A stretch of DNA of 36,976 bases, from NCBI GenBank assembly GCA_017651315.1, contig JAGCDE010000033.1, positions 1 to 36,976 of the forward strand, given 5' to 3'. Origin of the DNA: Bacteroidaceae bacterium (GTDB lineage: Bacteria > Bacteroidota > Bacteroidia > Bacteroidales > Bacteroidaceae). Below the pieces are notes generated by a model that worked only from the letters and a program-made list of their open reading frames with translations, was not told the origin of the DNA and searched no databases. This document shows, one piece after another, positions 1 to 6,928 of the stretch (position 1 is its first letter; the number at the start of each line of letters is the position of its first letter). The translations under genes and the position numbers were made by a program.

Positions 1-1
1 C

Positions 2-331
2 AATGTGAGAATTGAGGACGAAAGCAAGCCGCAGGGTTACAACATCGTAGCAGGCAAACTGAGTTTTGACATAAGCAAAATACTTGACCCAAACGATGTA
101 GCTCCCACACTTGTAGCAATGGATATGAACAAACTATTTGTTGGTGACAACGGAGGGCTTCGACGGCTTACTCTGCGCGAGGGATTACGGTTGTTTGGCT
201 ATCCAGAGGAGTATATTCTTGGCATGTCTGAAAGGGAAGGCTACGACCTCTTGGGCAACACCGTGGTCGTGCCTGTAATAAAGGCCGTGGCCGAGCGACT
301 TATCAACGGAATTAGTAAACAGAAGAATTAG
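2..331 (+). CDS. DNA cytosine-5 methyltransferase, C-terminal fragment (5' end outside window)
   Basis: This is the end of a C5-cytosine DNA methyltransferase; the reading frame is open to the window edge, so the catalytic PC motif lies upstream and out of sight. What remains contains motif IX (RRLTLREGLRLFGYP, about 35-50 residues into the fragment) and motif X (GNTVVVPVIKAVAERL), which packs against the AdoMet site. The next gene, 11 bases downstream, is a restriction endonuclease, so the pair is most likely a type II restriction-modification system in which this enzyme protects host DNA. Target specificity cannot be read from this fragment, because the recognition domain is largely missing. 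If the partner is truly NgoBV-like, GGNNCC would be the first sequence to test (inference). Confidence 0.88.
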   Translation, partial: NVRIEDESKPQGYNIVAGKLSFDISKILDPNDVAPTLVAMDMNKLFVGDNGGLRRLTLREGLRLFGYPEEYILGMSEREGYDLLGNTVVVPVIKAVAERLINGISKQKN

Positions 332-342
332 CAAAGGATAAT

Positions 343-1098
343 ATGAAACTAACAGCAGACCAAGTTTATCAGAAGTTGCTCGAAGACTTCAAGATATATG
401 AAGTTCAGGGGCAAATCAAATTTTATCTCGGAGACGTTGACATCATTGTCAAGGCGCGTGACGTTGTAGGTAACATCATGCAGGAATGGCTGGAGGGTTG
501 GCTCAAGAAGAATGACATAGAGTATAGCCCAAATGAAAACACACAGATGCCGCCAGATGTTTTCCTTAATCCAGACGATAAGACACAGGACTTGCTGGAA
601 GTAAAGGCTTTCAACTATGAGGCAACACCCGGTTTTGACATTGCCGACTTCAATGCATTCCAAACAGAACTCATTCGTGAACCCTACATGGTGCATACAA
701 AGTACATCATTTTCGGCTATGTGATGCAAGACGATGGCTTTGTAGTAATAAAGAAGATGTGGCTCAAAAATGTTTGGGAACTTTGCCGCCCTATGGAGAA
801 CTGGCCGCTCAACTTACAGGTAAAGAAGAACGTGGTACATAAGATTCGTCCAGGCAAATGGTATGCCGACGGTGAGCGCAGCAAGTTCAAACAGTTTGCC
901 TCTTTGGAACATTTCATTTCGGCCATTGACGAAACGGTTTTCCGAAATCCTGATACGCGTAAGTTCAGCGGAGAGTGGCTCTCGAAGTTCACAAGAAGCT
1001 ATCAAAAGCATTACGGCGTGAAGCTCAACATCCCCCGCTGGAATGACATAGCCGAAGATTATGTGAACAAAATAGAAAAGAAAGAAGAAAGAGAGTAA
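343..1098 (+). CDS. type II restriction endonuclease, NgoBV-like (PD-(D/E)XK)
   Basis: This 251-residue protein is the likely restriction partner of the methyltransferase just upstream. It shows a PD-(D/E)XK nuclease core: P71-D72, then 13 residues to E86-V-K88 (DVFLNPDDKTQDLLEVKAF), followed by an Asp/Phe-rich stretch (FDIADFNAF). The overall look, length and pairing with a C5 methylase fit the NgoBV family, whose characterised member cuts GGNNCC; the family name is from memory of the sequence pattern, not a search. The ATG sits 11 nt after the methylase stop, and the stop codon overlaps the next start by one base (TAATG), so the genes are probably co-transcribed and translationally coupled. 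Confidence 0.78.
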   Translation: MKLTADQVYQKLLEDFKIYEVQGQIKFYLGDVDIIVKARDVVGNIMQEWLEGWLKKNDIEYSPNENTQMPPDVFLNPDDKTQDLLEVKAFNYEATPGFDIADFNAFQTELIREPYMVHTKYIIFGYVMQDDGFVVIKKMWLKNVWELCRPMENWPLNLQVKKNVVHKIRPGKWYADGERSKFKQFASLEHFISAIDETVFRNPDTRKFSGEWLSKFTRSYQKHYGVKLNIPRWNDIAEDYVNKIEKKEERE

Positions 1099-1622
1099 TG
1101 GAAGTCCGCAACAAAATCTGGGAAGAGTTCAAACAGGCTAAGGCGAATGTGGTTTGCATCCGACGCTACACCAGCCTACAACGGCAATTGAATTGCATCT
1201 ATAATGTATTCATTGCCGCTACGGCTGCTGTCGGCACGGTCGTTTCTGGTTTCCATGTACAGGCCTCAGTCTATGCTTTGGGGGCGATAGCCATCGTGTC
1301 GCTTGCAAAGGCAATCTTCCCTGAGATTATCCAGCAGGAGAAGGAACTTTGTGAGCTTGACGACATCATGGACTATTACAACTCGTTTATGAACAAGATG
1401 GAGGTATTCTTCTATCAACTCGACAAGGATCAAAAGACAGATGACGAGGTGATGCAGGAACTCTTCGTGCTAAAAGAGGACGAGTGCAAGAAGCAGTCGC
1501 AGATGAACAGGCTGATACGATGGATTCCAAAGCGGATGCAGAAGAAAGTGGACGCAGAAGTGCAGACTTACATTGAAGAAGTACATTTTAACATATATAA
1601 TCAAAATGAGCAACAATCATAG
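1098..1622 (+). CDS. two-transmembrane-helix protein, SLATT-like, in the R-M operon
   Basis: This 174-residue protein has a charged N-terminal helix (1-30), two closely spaced hydrophobic segments (about 33-50 and 54-75) and a long Glu/Lys-rich cytoplasmic tail likely to be helical (about 76-170). That order is the layout of SLATT proteins, a family of 2TM proteins thought to act as membrane effectors in nucleotide-signalling and other defence islands. The assignment rests on architecture only. Its start overlaps the restriction enzyme stop by one base, and its own last 17 bases overlap the first microprotein gene in another frame. The tight coupling suggests it works with either the R-M system or, more likely, the three microproteins that follow. 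Confidence 0.6.
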   Translation: MEVRNKIWEEFKQAKANVVCIRRYTSLQRQLNCIYNVFIAATAAVGTVVSGFHVQASVYALGAIAIVSLAKAIFPEIIQQEKELCELDDIMDYYNSFMNKMEVFFYQLDKDQKTDDEVMQELFVLKEDECKKQSQMNRLIRWIPKRMQKKVDAEVQTYIEEVHFNIYNQNEQQS

Positions 1623-1734
1623 AAGCTATTCACCAGACACTATATACATTAGTACCGGTGATGACGTTAAGAAGATTCAAGGACAAATGCCCTCAGCAGT
1701 TAACACTCCTCCACCCCCTAAGCCAAGAAAGTAA
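1606..1734 (+). CDS. microprotein 1, proline-rich C-terminus (42 aa)
   Basis: A short frame beginning ATGAGCAACAATCAT, overlapping the end of the two-helix membrane protein gene by 17 bases, and ending in TAA. The product is hydrophilic and ends NTPPPPKPRK, nearly the same tail as the two microproteins that follow. A middle part (DTIYISTGDDVKKIQ) is unique to this one. It carries no signal peptide or membrane segment. Function unknown; it is called as a gene because the tail is shared with its neighbours at protein level while codons differ, and because the three frames are spaced like an operon. I do not recognise the family. Confidence 0.6.
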   Translation: MSNNHRSYSPDTIYISTGDDVKKIQGQMPSAVNTPPPPKPRK

Positions 1735-1735
1735 T

Positions 1736-1819
1736 ATGCCAGACAATAATAATCAGACACATCAGCGAGAGACACCTACAAGGGTTACAACTCCGCCACC
1801 TCCAAGACCATCAAAATAA
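1736..1819 (+). CDS. microprotein 2, proline-rich C-terminus (27 aa)
   Basis: The ATG lies one base after the TAA of microprotein 1 (TAATATG), a spacing that favours translational reinitiation. The 27-residue product starts MPDNNNQ and ends RVTTPPPPRPSK. Compared with microprotein 3, the shared RVTTPPPP block differs in five of eight codons, all at third positions (AGG/AGA, GTT/GTG, ACA/ACT, ACT/ACG and the last Pro CCA/CCG). That pattern is expected for a protein-coding sequence under selection and is hard to explain otherwise. The run of four prolines next to the stop codon should slow ribosomes lacking EF-P. Function unknown. Confidence 0.62.
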   Translation: MPDNNNQTHQRETPTRVTTPPPPRPSK

Positions 1820-1825
1820 TTTGTG

Positions 1826-1909
1826 ATGCCAAACAGTGAACCTAAACCACAGCAGCAAAGTCCATCAAGAGTGACTACGCCGCCACCTCCGCCACCCATT
1901 AGGAAATAA
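1826..1909 (+). CDS. microprotein 3, proline-rich C-terminus (27 aa)
   Basis: The third tandem frame starts six bases after the stop of microprotein 2 and encodes MPNSEPK at the start and RVTTPPPPPPIRK at the end: the same length, the same MP start and the same tail as microprotein 2. Six consecutive prolines end three residues before the stop. The middle is Gln/Pro/Ser-rich and disordered in appearance. A perfect hairpin follows within 30 bases, so this is the last gene of the R-M operon. It appears to be a duplicate of microprotein 2 that has diverged mainly at silent sites. Confidence 0.62.
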   Translation: MPNSEPKPQQQSPSRVTTPPPPPPIRK

Positions 1910-1938
1910 TCTTATCAAGATTGATAACGAAACGAACA

Positions 1939-1980
1939 AACCCACTGACTTTCAGCAGTTATGCCAAAGGTCAGTGGGTT
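1939..1980 (+). terminator. hairpin ending the R-M / microprotein operon
   Basis: AACCCACTGAC at 1939-1949 pairs perfectly with GTCAGTGGGTT at 1970-1980 (11 bp), extended inward by a TTT/AAA match across a one-base bulge. Only a weak T-run follows (TTAATTGTT), so it may terminate transcription or protect the 3' end of the message. Confidence 0.65.
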
Positions 1981-2038
1981 AATTGTTCCCAAATTGTGTC
2001 ACAAGCAGCATGATGGGAACATTAGATGATGCCTAAAA

Positions 2039-2353
2039 TCAGCCTTGCCATCTGCCAACCATCATGACAATGACAGTAGTGAACAGGAAGAAGCCCAAGA
2101 CAAAGAAGAACCAGAAGAACCACGTCGAATGAAGTTATACTGAATGTTCTTTATATGCCTGAAGGGCATCTTCCCGAACATATAGGATTCCTTCAAACCT
2201 GGAGAAGTTGAGAATGTCTTTATGAGCCTCCGGTGGTGTGCTGCCAACGAAAATGAGGGATGTTGCCCTATTGAATGCATCTTCAATCTGTTTTACGGAA
2301 GATGAAATGATGATAGTCTTATAAAAAAAACAGATGGGAAAATTACCACTCAA
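2039..2353 (-). pseudogene. decayed gene: LRR/BspA-like C-terminal fragment with in-frame stop and TM anchor
   Basis: Reading the minus strand, one frame runs from about 2353 to a TGA at 2039-2041 with a single TAA at 2135-2137. Before the stop the sequence contains STPPEAHKDI...FEGILYVREDALQAYKEHS, which resembles the C-terminal cap of BspA-type leucine-rich repeat proteins (TPP ... LYVP..SVEAYK). After the stop, in the same frame, comes a strongly hydrophobic segment (WFFWFFFVLGFFLFTTVIV) ending GRWQG, a likely membrane helix. No convincing ATG exists at the start. The best reading is a gene remnant that has lost its front and gained a nonsense mutation at the edge of the R-M island. A stop-codon readthrough product is possible but less likely. 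Confidence 0.4.
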
Positions 2354-2366
2354 TTACAGAGACAAA

Positions 2367-2400
2367 GAGGCCGGCTAAAAAAATGCTTTTAGTCGGCCTC
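2367..2400. terminator. stem-loop terminator downstream of the DUF3127 gene
   Basis: GAGGCCGGCTAAAA (2367-2380) pairs with TTTTAGTCGGCCTC (2387-2400) with one mismatch and a six-base loop. It lies just past the stop of the minus-strand DUF3127 gene. A/T tracts in the stem are compatible with terminator action on the minus strand. Confidence 0.7.
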
Positions 2401-2408
2401 ATCCGATG

Positions 2409-2795
2409 TCAGAACGGAAGGTCATCCTTTTCGTTACTCGGGGCGAAGGGATCCGGGGCGGCAGCAGCGGGAGCGGCGGCGGCCGGAGCGTAAGGCTGGG
2501 CAGCGGGAGCGGCGCCGTTAACGTCGTGGCTTACGCGCCAGGCGCGGATGTCGTTGTACCAGCGGCCGTTGAACTCCCTGGCGTTGATATCAAAACTTAC
2601 AACCACCTCATCGCCCACACTGATTGCGGCCTGACGTATCTTGTCTTCACCGAAGATGCTGAACATCATCTTCTTGGGATACTGTTCATTGATTGTTTCC
2701 AGAACGAATTCCTGTATCATCCACGGATTGCCCGATGTCTTGGATGTACCCGACCTTGATTCAAGGGCAGCTATTATTTTTCCTGTAATCTCCAT
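2409..2795 (-). CDS. DUF3127 single-stranded-DNA-binding-like protein
   Basis: The 128-residue product has an OB-fold-like N-terminal part (about 1-85; MEITGKIIAAL, SGNPWMIQEFVLET, DEVVVSFDINAREFNGRWYNDIRAWRV), then an Ala/Pro-rich linker and an acidic tail ending NEKDDLPF. That end mimics the DDIPF tail of bacterial SSB, which recruits repair and replication proteins, so a role in single-stranded DNA handling is plausible. DUF3127 is typical of Bacteroidetes. It is transcribed away from dnaN, with a shared upstream region of 169 bases. The linker's repeated Ala/Pro codons explain the GC-rich low-complexity DNA at about 2450-2530. Confidence 0.85.
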   Translation of the reverse strand: MEITGKIIAALESRSGTSKTSGNPWMIQEFVLETINEQYPKKMMFSIFGEDKIRQAAISVGDEVVVSFDINAREFNGRWYNDIRAWRVSHDVNGAAPAAQPYAPAAAAPAAAAPDPFAPSNEKDDLPF

Positions 2796-2895
2796 AATTA
2801 TCCTTTTTCTTGTTTCGTCTGCGAATTTACGGTTTTATCTCATTACAGCCCCAACTTTTGTTACAATAATTTTTCGGTTTCCGATTACTTATCCT

Positions 2896-2903
2896 TATCT
2901 TTG
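2896..2903 (+). promoter_or_regulatory. -7 element of the dnaN promoter
   Basis: TATCTTTG matches the Bacteroides -7 consensus TAnnTTTG and lies about 60 bases before the dnaN start. No good TTTG -33 box stands at the right distance. Confidence 0.5.
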
Positions 2904-2964
2904 TAAAAGTATCGTGCACATATACGTGCCCGTTTTGCAGACTTTATAACAAAAAGACATATTT

Positions 2965-4089
2965 ATGAATTTCACAGTATCCAGTTCCGCTCTGACAAGC
3001 CGCCTGCAGGCTATCAGCAGGGTTATCAACCCCAAACCGGTCTATCCCATTCTTGACGATTTCCTGTTCCGCATAGAGGAAGGAAAGCTCACTGTTACCG
3101 CCGCCGACAATGACACCACCCTCGAGACTCTCATCGACCTCGTGGAGTGCGGAGGGGACGGCCAGCTCGCGCTCCCCGCCAAGACGCTCCTCGATGCACT
3201 CAAGGAGATTCCCGAACAGCCACTCAAGTTCACGGTTAACGCCAACACTTTTGAAACAGCAATAGAATATCAGAACGGAGAATACCGTCTGATGGGACAG
3301 AATGCCGACGAGTACCCTACCCCGGCTGTACTCCAGAGCGACCCCGTGTCACTTACGATCAAGGCTTCAATCCTCTCCGACGGCCTTACACGTACCATCT
3401 TCGCCACAGCCGACGATGAACTCCGTCCTGTAATGAACGGCATATACTTCGACATCAATGATGAGGGTGCCACTTTCGTGGCATCGGACGGGCACAAACT
3501 GGTATGCAGCAGGAACGCCACGCTGCAGACCGAGGGAAAGTCCTCCTTCATCCTGCCCAAGAAACCGGCCTCACTCTTCCGCAGCCTCATCGGCAAGGAC
3601 GTGGAGACGGTCACCATAGAGTTCGACAGCCGCATAGCAAGGTTCTCGCTGCCTGAGTTCCGTATGGTATGCCGCCTTATAGACGGACGTTACCCGAACT
3701 ATGCCTCCGTCATTCCGCAGAACAACCCGCATCACCTGACCATCGACCGCCAGACATTCATCAACGCCCTGCGTCGCGTGTCGGTTTTCTCACCGGCCAG
3801 CAGCGGACTCATCAAACTGCGCATACAGGAGAGCCAGATATCCATCTCCACACAGGACATAGATTTCTCCACTTCGGCCAACGAGACCCTCACCTGCCAG
3901 TATGACGGTATCCCTATGAGCATTGGCTTCAAGGCGAATTTCCTTATTGACATACTCAACAACATCCCGAGCCAGGAGATTGTGCTTCAGCTTGCCGACC
4001 CGTCACGTGCGGGAGTGATTGTACCGGCCGAACAGGCTCAGGACGAGAATCTGCTCATGTTGCTCATGCCTATGGTTCTTAACGACTGA
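2965..4089 (+). CDS. dnaN: DNA polymerase III sliding clamp (beta subunit)
   Basis: DnaN forms the ring-shaped dimer that tethers polymerase III and many repair enzymes to DNA. The 374 residues match the usual length and carry the three clamp domains. Recognisable family pieces include LRFI-like N-terminus (MNFTVSSSALTSRLQAISRVI), TIFATADDELRPVMNGIYFD, ATDGH-like ASDGHKLV at the second domain, and the C-terminal VIVPAEQ...LLMLLMPM. The stop overlaps the next start by one base (TGATG), so it leads an operon with an exonuclease. No dnaA is adjacent. Confidence 0.97.
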   Translation: MNFTVSSSALTSRLQAISRVINPKPVYPILDDFLFRIEEGKLTVTAADNDTTLETLIDLVECGGDGQLALPAKTLLDALKEIPEQPLKFTVNANTFETAIEYQNGEYRLMGQNADEYPTPAVLQSDPVSLTIKASILSDGLTRTIFATADDELRPVMNGIYFDINDEGATFVASDGHKLVCSRNATLQTEGKSSFILPKKPASLFRSLIGKDVETVTIEFDSRIARFSLPEFRMVCRLIDGRYPNYASVIPQNNPHHLTIDRQTFINALRRVSVFSPASSGLIKLRIQESQISISTQDIDFSTSANETLTCQYDGIPMSIGFKANFLIDILNNIPSQEIVLQLADPSRAGVIVPAEQAQDENLLMLLMPMVLND

Positions 4090-4850
4090 TGAGACTCAAA
4101 CTTGACAAACCCATAGTGTTCTTTGACCTGGAAACCACAGGCACGAACACGATCCAGGACCGTATCGTTGAGATAAGCTATCTCAAGGTGTGGCAAAACG
4201 GCAATGAGGACATGCACACACGCCGTGTCAATCCCGAGATGCACATACCTGAGGAGTCAACTGCAATTCACCATATTACCGATGACGATGTCCGGGACTG
4301 CCCGACTTTCAAGGAGATCGCCAAAGAGATTGCGCGTGACTTCGAAGGCTGTGACATTGCAGGTTTCAACTCCAACCGCTTTGACGTGCCTCTTCTGGCT
4401 GAGGAGTTCCTCCGTGCCGGAATTGACATTGACCTTAGCCGGCACCGCTTCATCGACGTGCAGGTCATATTCCACAAGATGGAGCAGCGTACCCTCTCTG
4501 CCGCCTACAGATTCTACTGCGGCAAGGAGCTGACCGATGCCCACAGTGCCGACGGCGACACACGTGCCACATACGAAGTGCTTATGGCACAGCTGGACCG
4601 TTATCCGGATCTCCCCAACGACATGGGAAAACTGTCAGAGTTCTCCTCTTTCACAAGGAACGTGGATTTTGCAGGGCGCATTATCCGCAACGACAAGGGC
4701 CAGGAGGTGTTTAATTTCGGCAAATACAAGGATATACCGGTGATTGAGGTGTTCCGCCGCGACCCCGGTTACTATTCATGGATACTTCAGGGGGATTTCC
4801 CGCTGAACACCAAACAGGTGCTGACAAGAATAAAACTACAGTCCCGATAA
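4089..4850 (+). CDS. 3'-5' exonuclease, DnaQ/epsilon-like, with C-terminal DUF3820-like module
   Basis: A DEDDh exonuclease: ExoI is FFDLETTG with D13 and E15, ExoII is FNSNRFD with D99, and ExoIII is AHSADGD with H152 and D157. It likely proofreads for polymerase III or trims DNA 3' ends during repair; being co-transcribed with dnaN supports a replication role. After about residue 200 a second small part (FNFGKYKDIPVIEVFRRDPGYYSWIL) resembles DUF3820, often attached to exonucleases of this group. It is coupled on both sides: the start overlaps dnaN by one base and the stop overlaps the coaBC start (ATAATGG). Whether it is the main epsilon subunit or an auxiliary exonuclease is not decidable here. 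Confidence 0.9.
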   Translation: MRLKLDKPIVFFDLETTGTNTIQDRIVEISYLKVWQNGNEDMHTRRVNPEMHIPEESTAIHHITDDDVRDCPTFKEIAKEIARDFEGCDIAGFNSNRFDVPLLAEEFLRAGIDIDLSRHRFIDVQVIFHKMEQRTLSAAYRFYCGKELTDAHSADGDTRATYEVLMAQLDRYPDLPNDMGKLSEFSSFTRNVDFAGRIIRNDKGQEVFNFGKYKDIPVIEVFRRDPGYYSWILQGDFPLNTKQVLTRIKLQSR

Positions 4851-6928
4851 TGGACAACATACTGAAAGGCAAACATATAGTATTAGGTATCACGGGCAGC
4901 ATCGCCGCTTACAAGGCTGCTGTCCTGGCACGACTGCTCGTTAAGGAGGGAGCGGAGGTGCAGGTGGTGATCACACCGGCGGGCAAGGAGTTCATCACTC
5001 CCCTAACACTCTCCACACTCACCCGCAAGCCCGTAATCAGCGAGTTTTTCAATAACCGTGACGGTTCGTGGAACAGCCACGTGGAACTAGGCCGGTGGGC
5101 CGATGCCATGCTGATAGCCCCATGCACCGCGGCCACTCTTGGCAAGATGGCAAGCGGTGTGGCGGACAACATGCTCACAACCACCTATTTCTCCATGAAG
5201 GCTCCGGTATTCATAGCTCCGGCCATGGACCTTGACATGTACAGTCACCCCGTAACCCAGCGTAACATTGAGACCCTGCGCTCCATAGGGAACACAGTAA
5301 TAGAGCCCGGAAGCGGAGAGCTTGCAAGCCAACTCACAGGCAAAGGCCGCATGAGGGAACCCGAGGAGATAATACAGGTGCTGGAGCAGCATTTCGCCGC
5401 CGGACTTGAACTTTCAAAAAAAAAAGTTCTCATAACCGTAGGTCCCACTCATGAGGCCATAGACCCTGTCCGTTTCATAGGCAACCACTCCACAGGCAAG
5501 ATGGGATTCGCGCTGGCCGAGGAGTGCGCTGCCGCCGGTGCCGATGTCACCCTGATAGCCGGTCCCGTGACGCTTGTCACGCAGAATCCGCGTATCACAA
5601 GAATTGACGTGACATCGGCTGCCGACATGTACCGTGAGGCCGTGGCCCGCTTCCCCGAGGCCGATGCCGCTATACTCTGCGCCGCTGTGGCCGACTATAC
5701 TCCGGAAATCGTATCGGATTCCAAAATCAAGCGCAAGGGGGAGATAACCCTCAGGCTTAAGCCTACCCGTGATATTGCCGCCGCACTCGGGGCCTCCAAG
5801 CGTCCTGGCCAGCGTCTCGTGGGATTCGCCCTTGAGACCGATGACGCGTTCACTAACGCACACGACAAGCTGGAACGTAAGAACCTTGACTTCATAGTGC
5901 TCAACTCCATGCGTGACAAGGGGGCAGGATTCGGCTATGACACCAACAAGGTGACCCTGATTGACAGTAAAAGCGAGGAGTCACTCCCGCTCATGTCCAA
6001 GAGGAGCGTGGCGGCGGCCATCGTTAAACGGCTTGCAGGCCTCTTCATCATGCTTCTGACGTTCCTCATACCCTCCACCCTAAGGGCGCAGGAACTTGAC
6101 CCGCAGGTCTCCTTCAACATCTCTAAGGTCCCGGGAACGGAGAGAAGCATCTTCTCCTCCCTCCAGAATGCCGTTCAGGAGCTGCTCAGGAACCAGTCAT
6201 GGACTGACTACCATTTTGCGGAGAACGAACGCATACAATGTGCATTCAACTTCACCGTGAACAAATATGACCAATCCACAGGCCAGATGGAGTGTGAGCT
6301 GATAGTCCAGAGCAACCGCCCTGTCTATAACTCATCCTACTACACCACGGTATTCAATTTCCGTGACCCGAGCGTGGATTTCGCCTACACTGAGCAGGAC
6401 CGTCTGGACTATACCCCGGGAAGCGTCGGCAACAATCTGGTGGCTGTCCTTGCCTACTACAGCCTGCTCATCATAGGGCTCGATTTCGACACCATGTCAC
6501 TCTATGGCGGCACAGACATACTCAGACAGGCCGAGTCGCTTGCAGCAAGTTCCCAGTCACTCGGGACAGGCTGGCGTTCATTCGATACAAACACAAACCG
6601 TTACACTATAATCAGCGACTATCTGAACGGCACTCTGGCACCGTTCCGTGAGCTTCAGTACAAGTATCACCGCAAAGGTCTGGATGACATGGCCGCCAAT
6701 GCCGACCGCGGGCGTGCCACCATCACGGAGAGCCTGGAACTGCTGTCAGCCACACGTCAGGCCAAGAGCACATCGGCCCTGCCTGACCTCTTCACCGAGA
6801 TAAAGAAGAACGAGCTCCTGAGCATCTACTCCAAGGGGATGGCCAAGGAGAAAGAGAAGGTAAGCGACCTGCTCACCCGCGTCAACCCGTCATTCACATC
6901 GGACTGGAATACCATAAAGACACAATAA
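4850..6928 (+). CDS. coaBC: CoaBC phosphopantothenoylcysteine synthetase/decarboxylase fused in frame to PorD-type DUF4835 protein
   Basis: The first 400 residues are CoaBC, which makes 4'-phosphopantetheine for coenzyme A: CoaC flavoprotein part (about 5-180; GITGSIAAYKAA, NMLTTTYFSMKAPVFIAPAMD) and CoaB part (about 185-397; VTVGPTHEAIDPVRFIGNHSTGKMG, LCAAVADYTP, KIKRKGE). With no stop codon the frame runs on into LFIMLLTFLIPSTLRAQE, a signal peptide, then DUF4835 (about 415-692), related to the type IX secretion protein PorD. Normally these are two neighbouring genes. Internal starts in frame could free the secreted part: GTG at 6008 (residue 387) or ATG at 6050 (residue 401). The start at 4850 was chosen over an upstream ATG at 4778 because it begins MDNILKGKHIVLGITG as in the family and overlaps the exonuclease stop. 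Confidence 0.85.
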   Translation: MDNILKGKHIVLGITGSIAAYKAAVLARLLVKEGAEVQVVITPAGKEFITPLTLSTLTRKPVISEFFNNRDGSWNSHVELGRWADAMLIAPCTAATLGKMASGVADNMLTTTYFSMKAPVFIAPAMDLDMYSHPVTQRNIETLRSIGNTVIEPGSGELASQLTGKGRMREPEEIIQVLEQHFAAGLELSKKKVLITVGPTHEAIDPVRFIGNHSTGKMGFALAEECAAAGADVTLIAGPVTLVTQNPRITRIDVTSAADMYREAVARFPEADAAILCAAVADYTPEIVSDSKIKRKGEITLRLKPTRDIAAALGASKRPGQRLVGFALETDDAFTNAHDKLERKNLDFIVLNSMRDKGAGFGYDTNKVTLIDSKSEESLPLMSKRSVAAAIVKRLAGLFIMLLTFLIPSTLRAQELDPQVSFNISKVPGTERSIFSSLQNAVQELLRNQSWTDYHFAENERIQCAFNFTVNKYDQSTGQMECELIVQSNRPVYNSSYYTTVFNFRDPSVDFAYTEQDRLDYTPGSVGNNLVAVLAYYSLLIIGLDFDTMSLYGGTDILRQAESLAASSQSLGTGWRSFDTNTNRYTIISDYLNGTLAPFRELQYKYHRKGLDDMAANADRGRATITESLELLSATRQAKSTSALPDLFTEIKKNELLSIYSKGMAKEKEKVSDLLTRVNPSFTSDWNTIKTQ

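Noticed and set aside
2064-2132. Lys-rich 22-codon frame on the plus strand (starts ATGACAATGACAGTA)
   Set aside because: It lies opposite the membrane-helix codons of the decayed minus-strand gene; the antisense hydrophobic reading explains its composition better.
2406-2759. Plus-strand frame rich in Gly/Ser opposite the DUF3127 gene
   Set aside because: Shadow of the Ala/Pro linker of the real minus-strand gene; no protein character of its own.
4778-4849. Upstream start giving CoaBC 24 more residues
   Set aside because: These bases encode the end of the exonuclease in another frame, and the family starts at the ATG at 4850.
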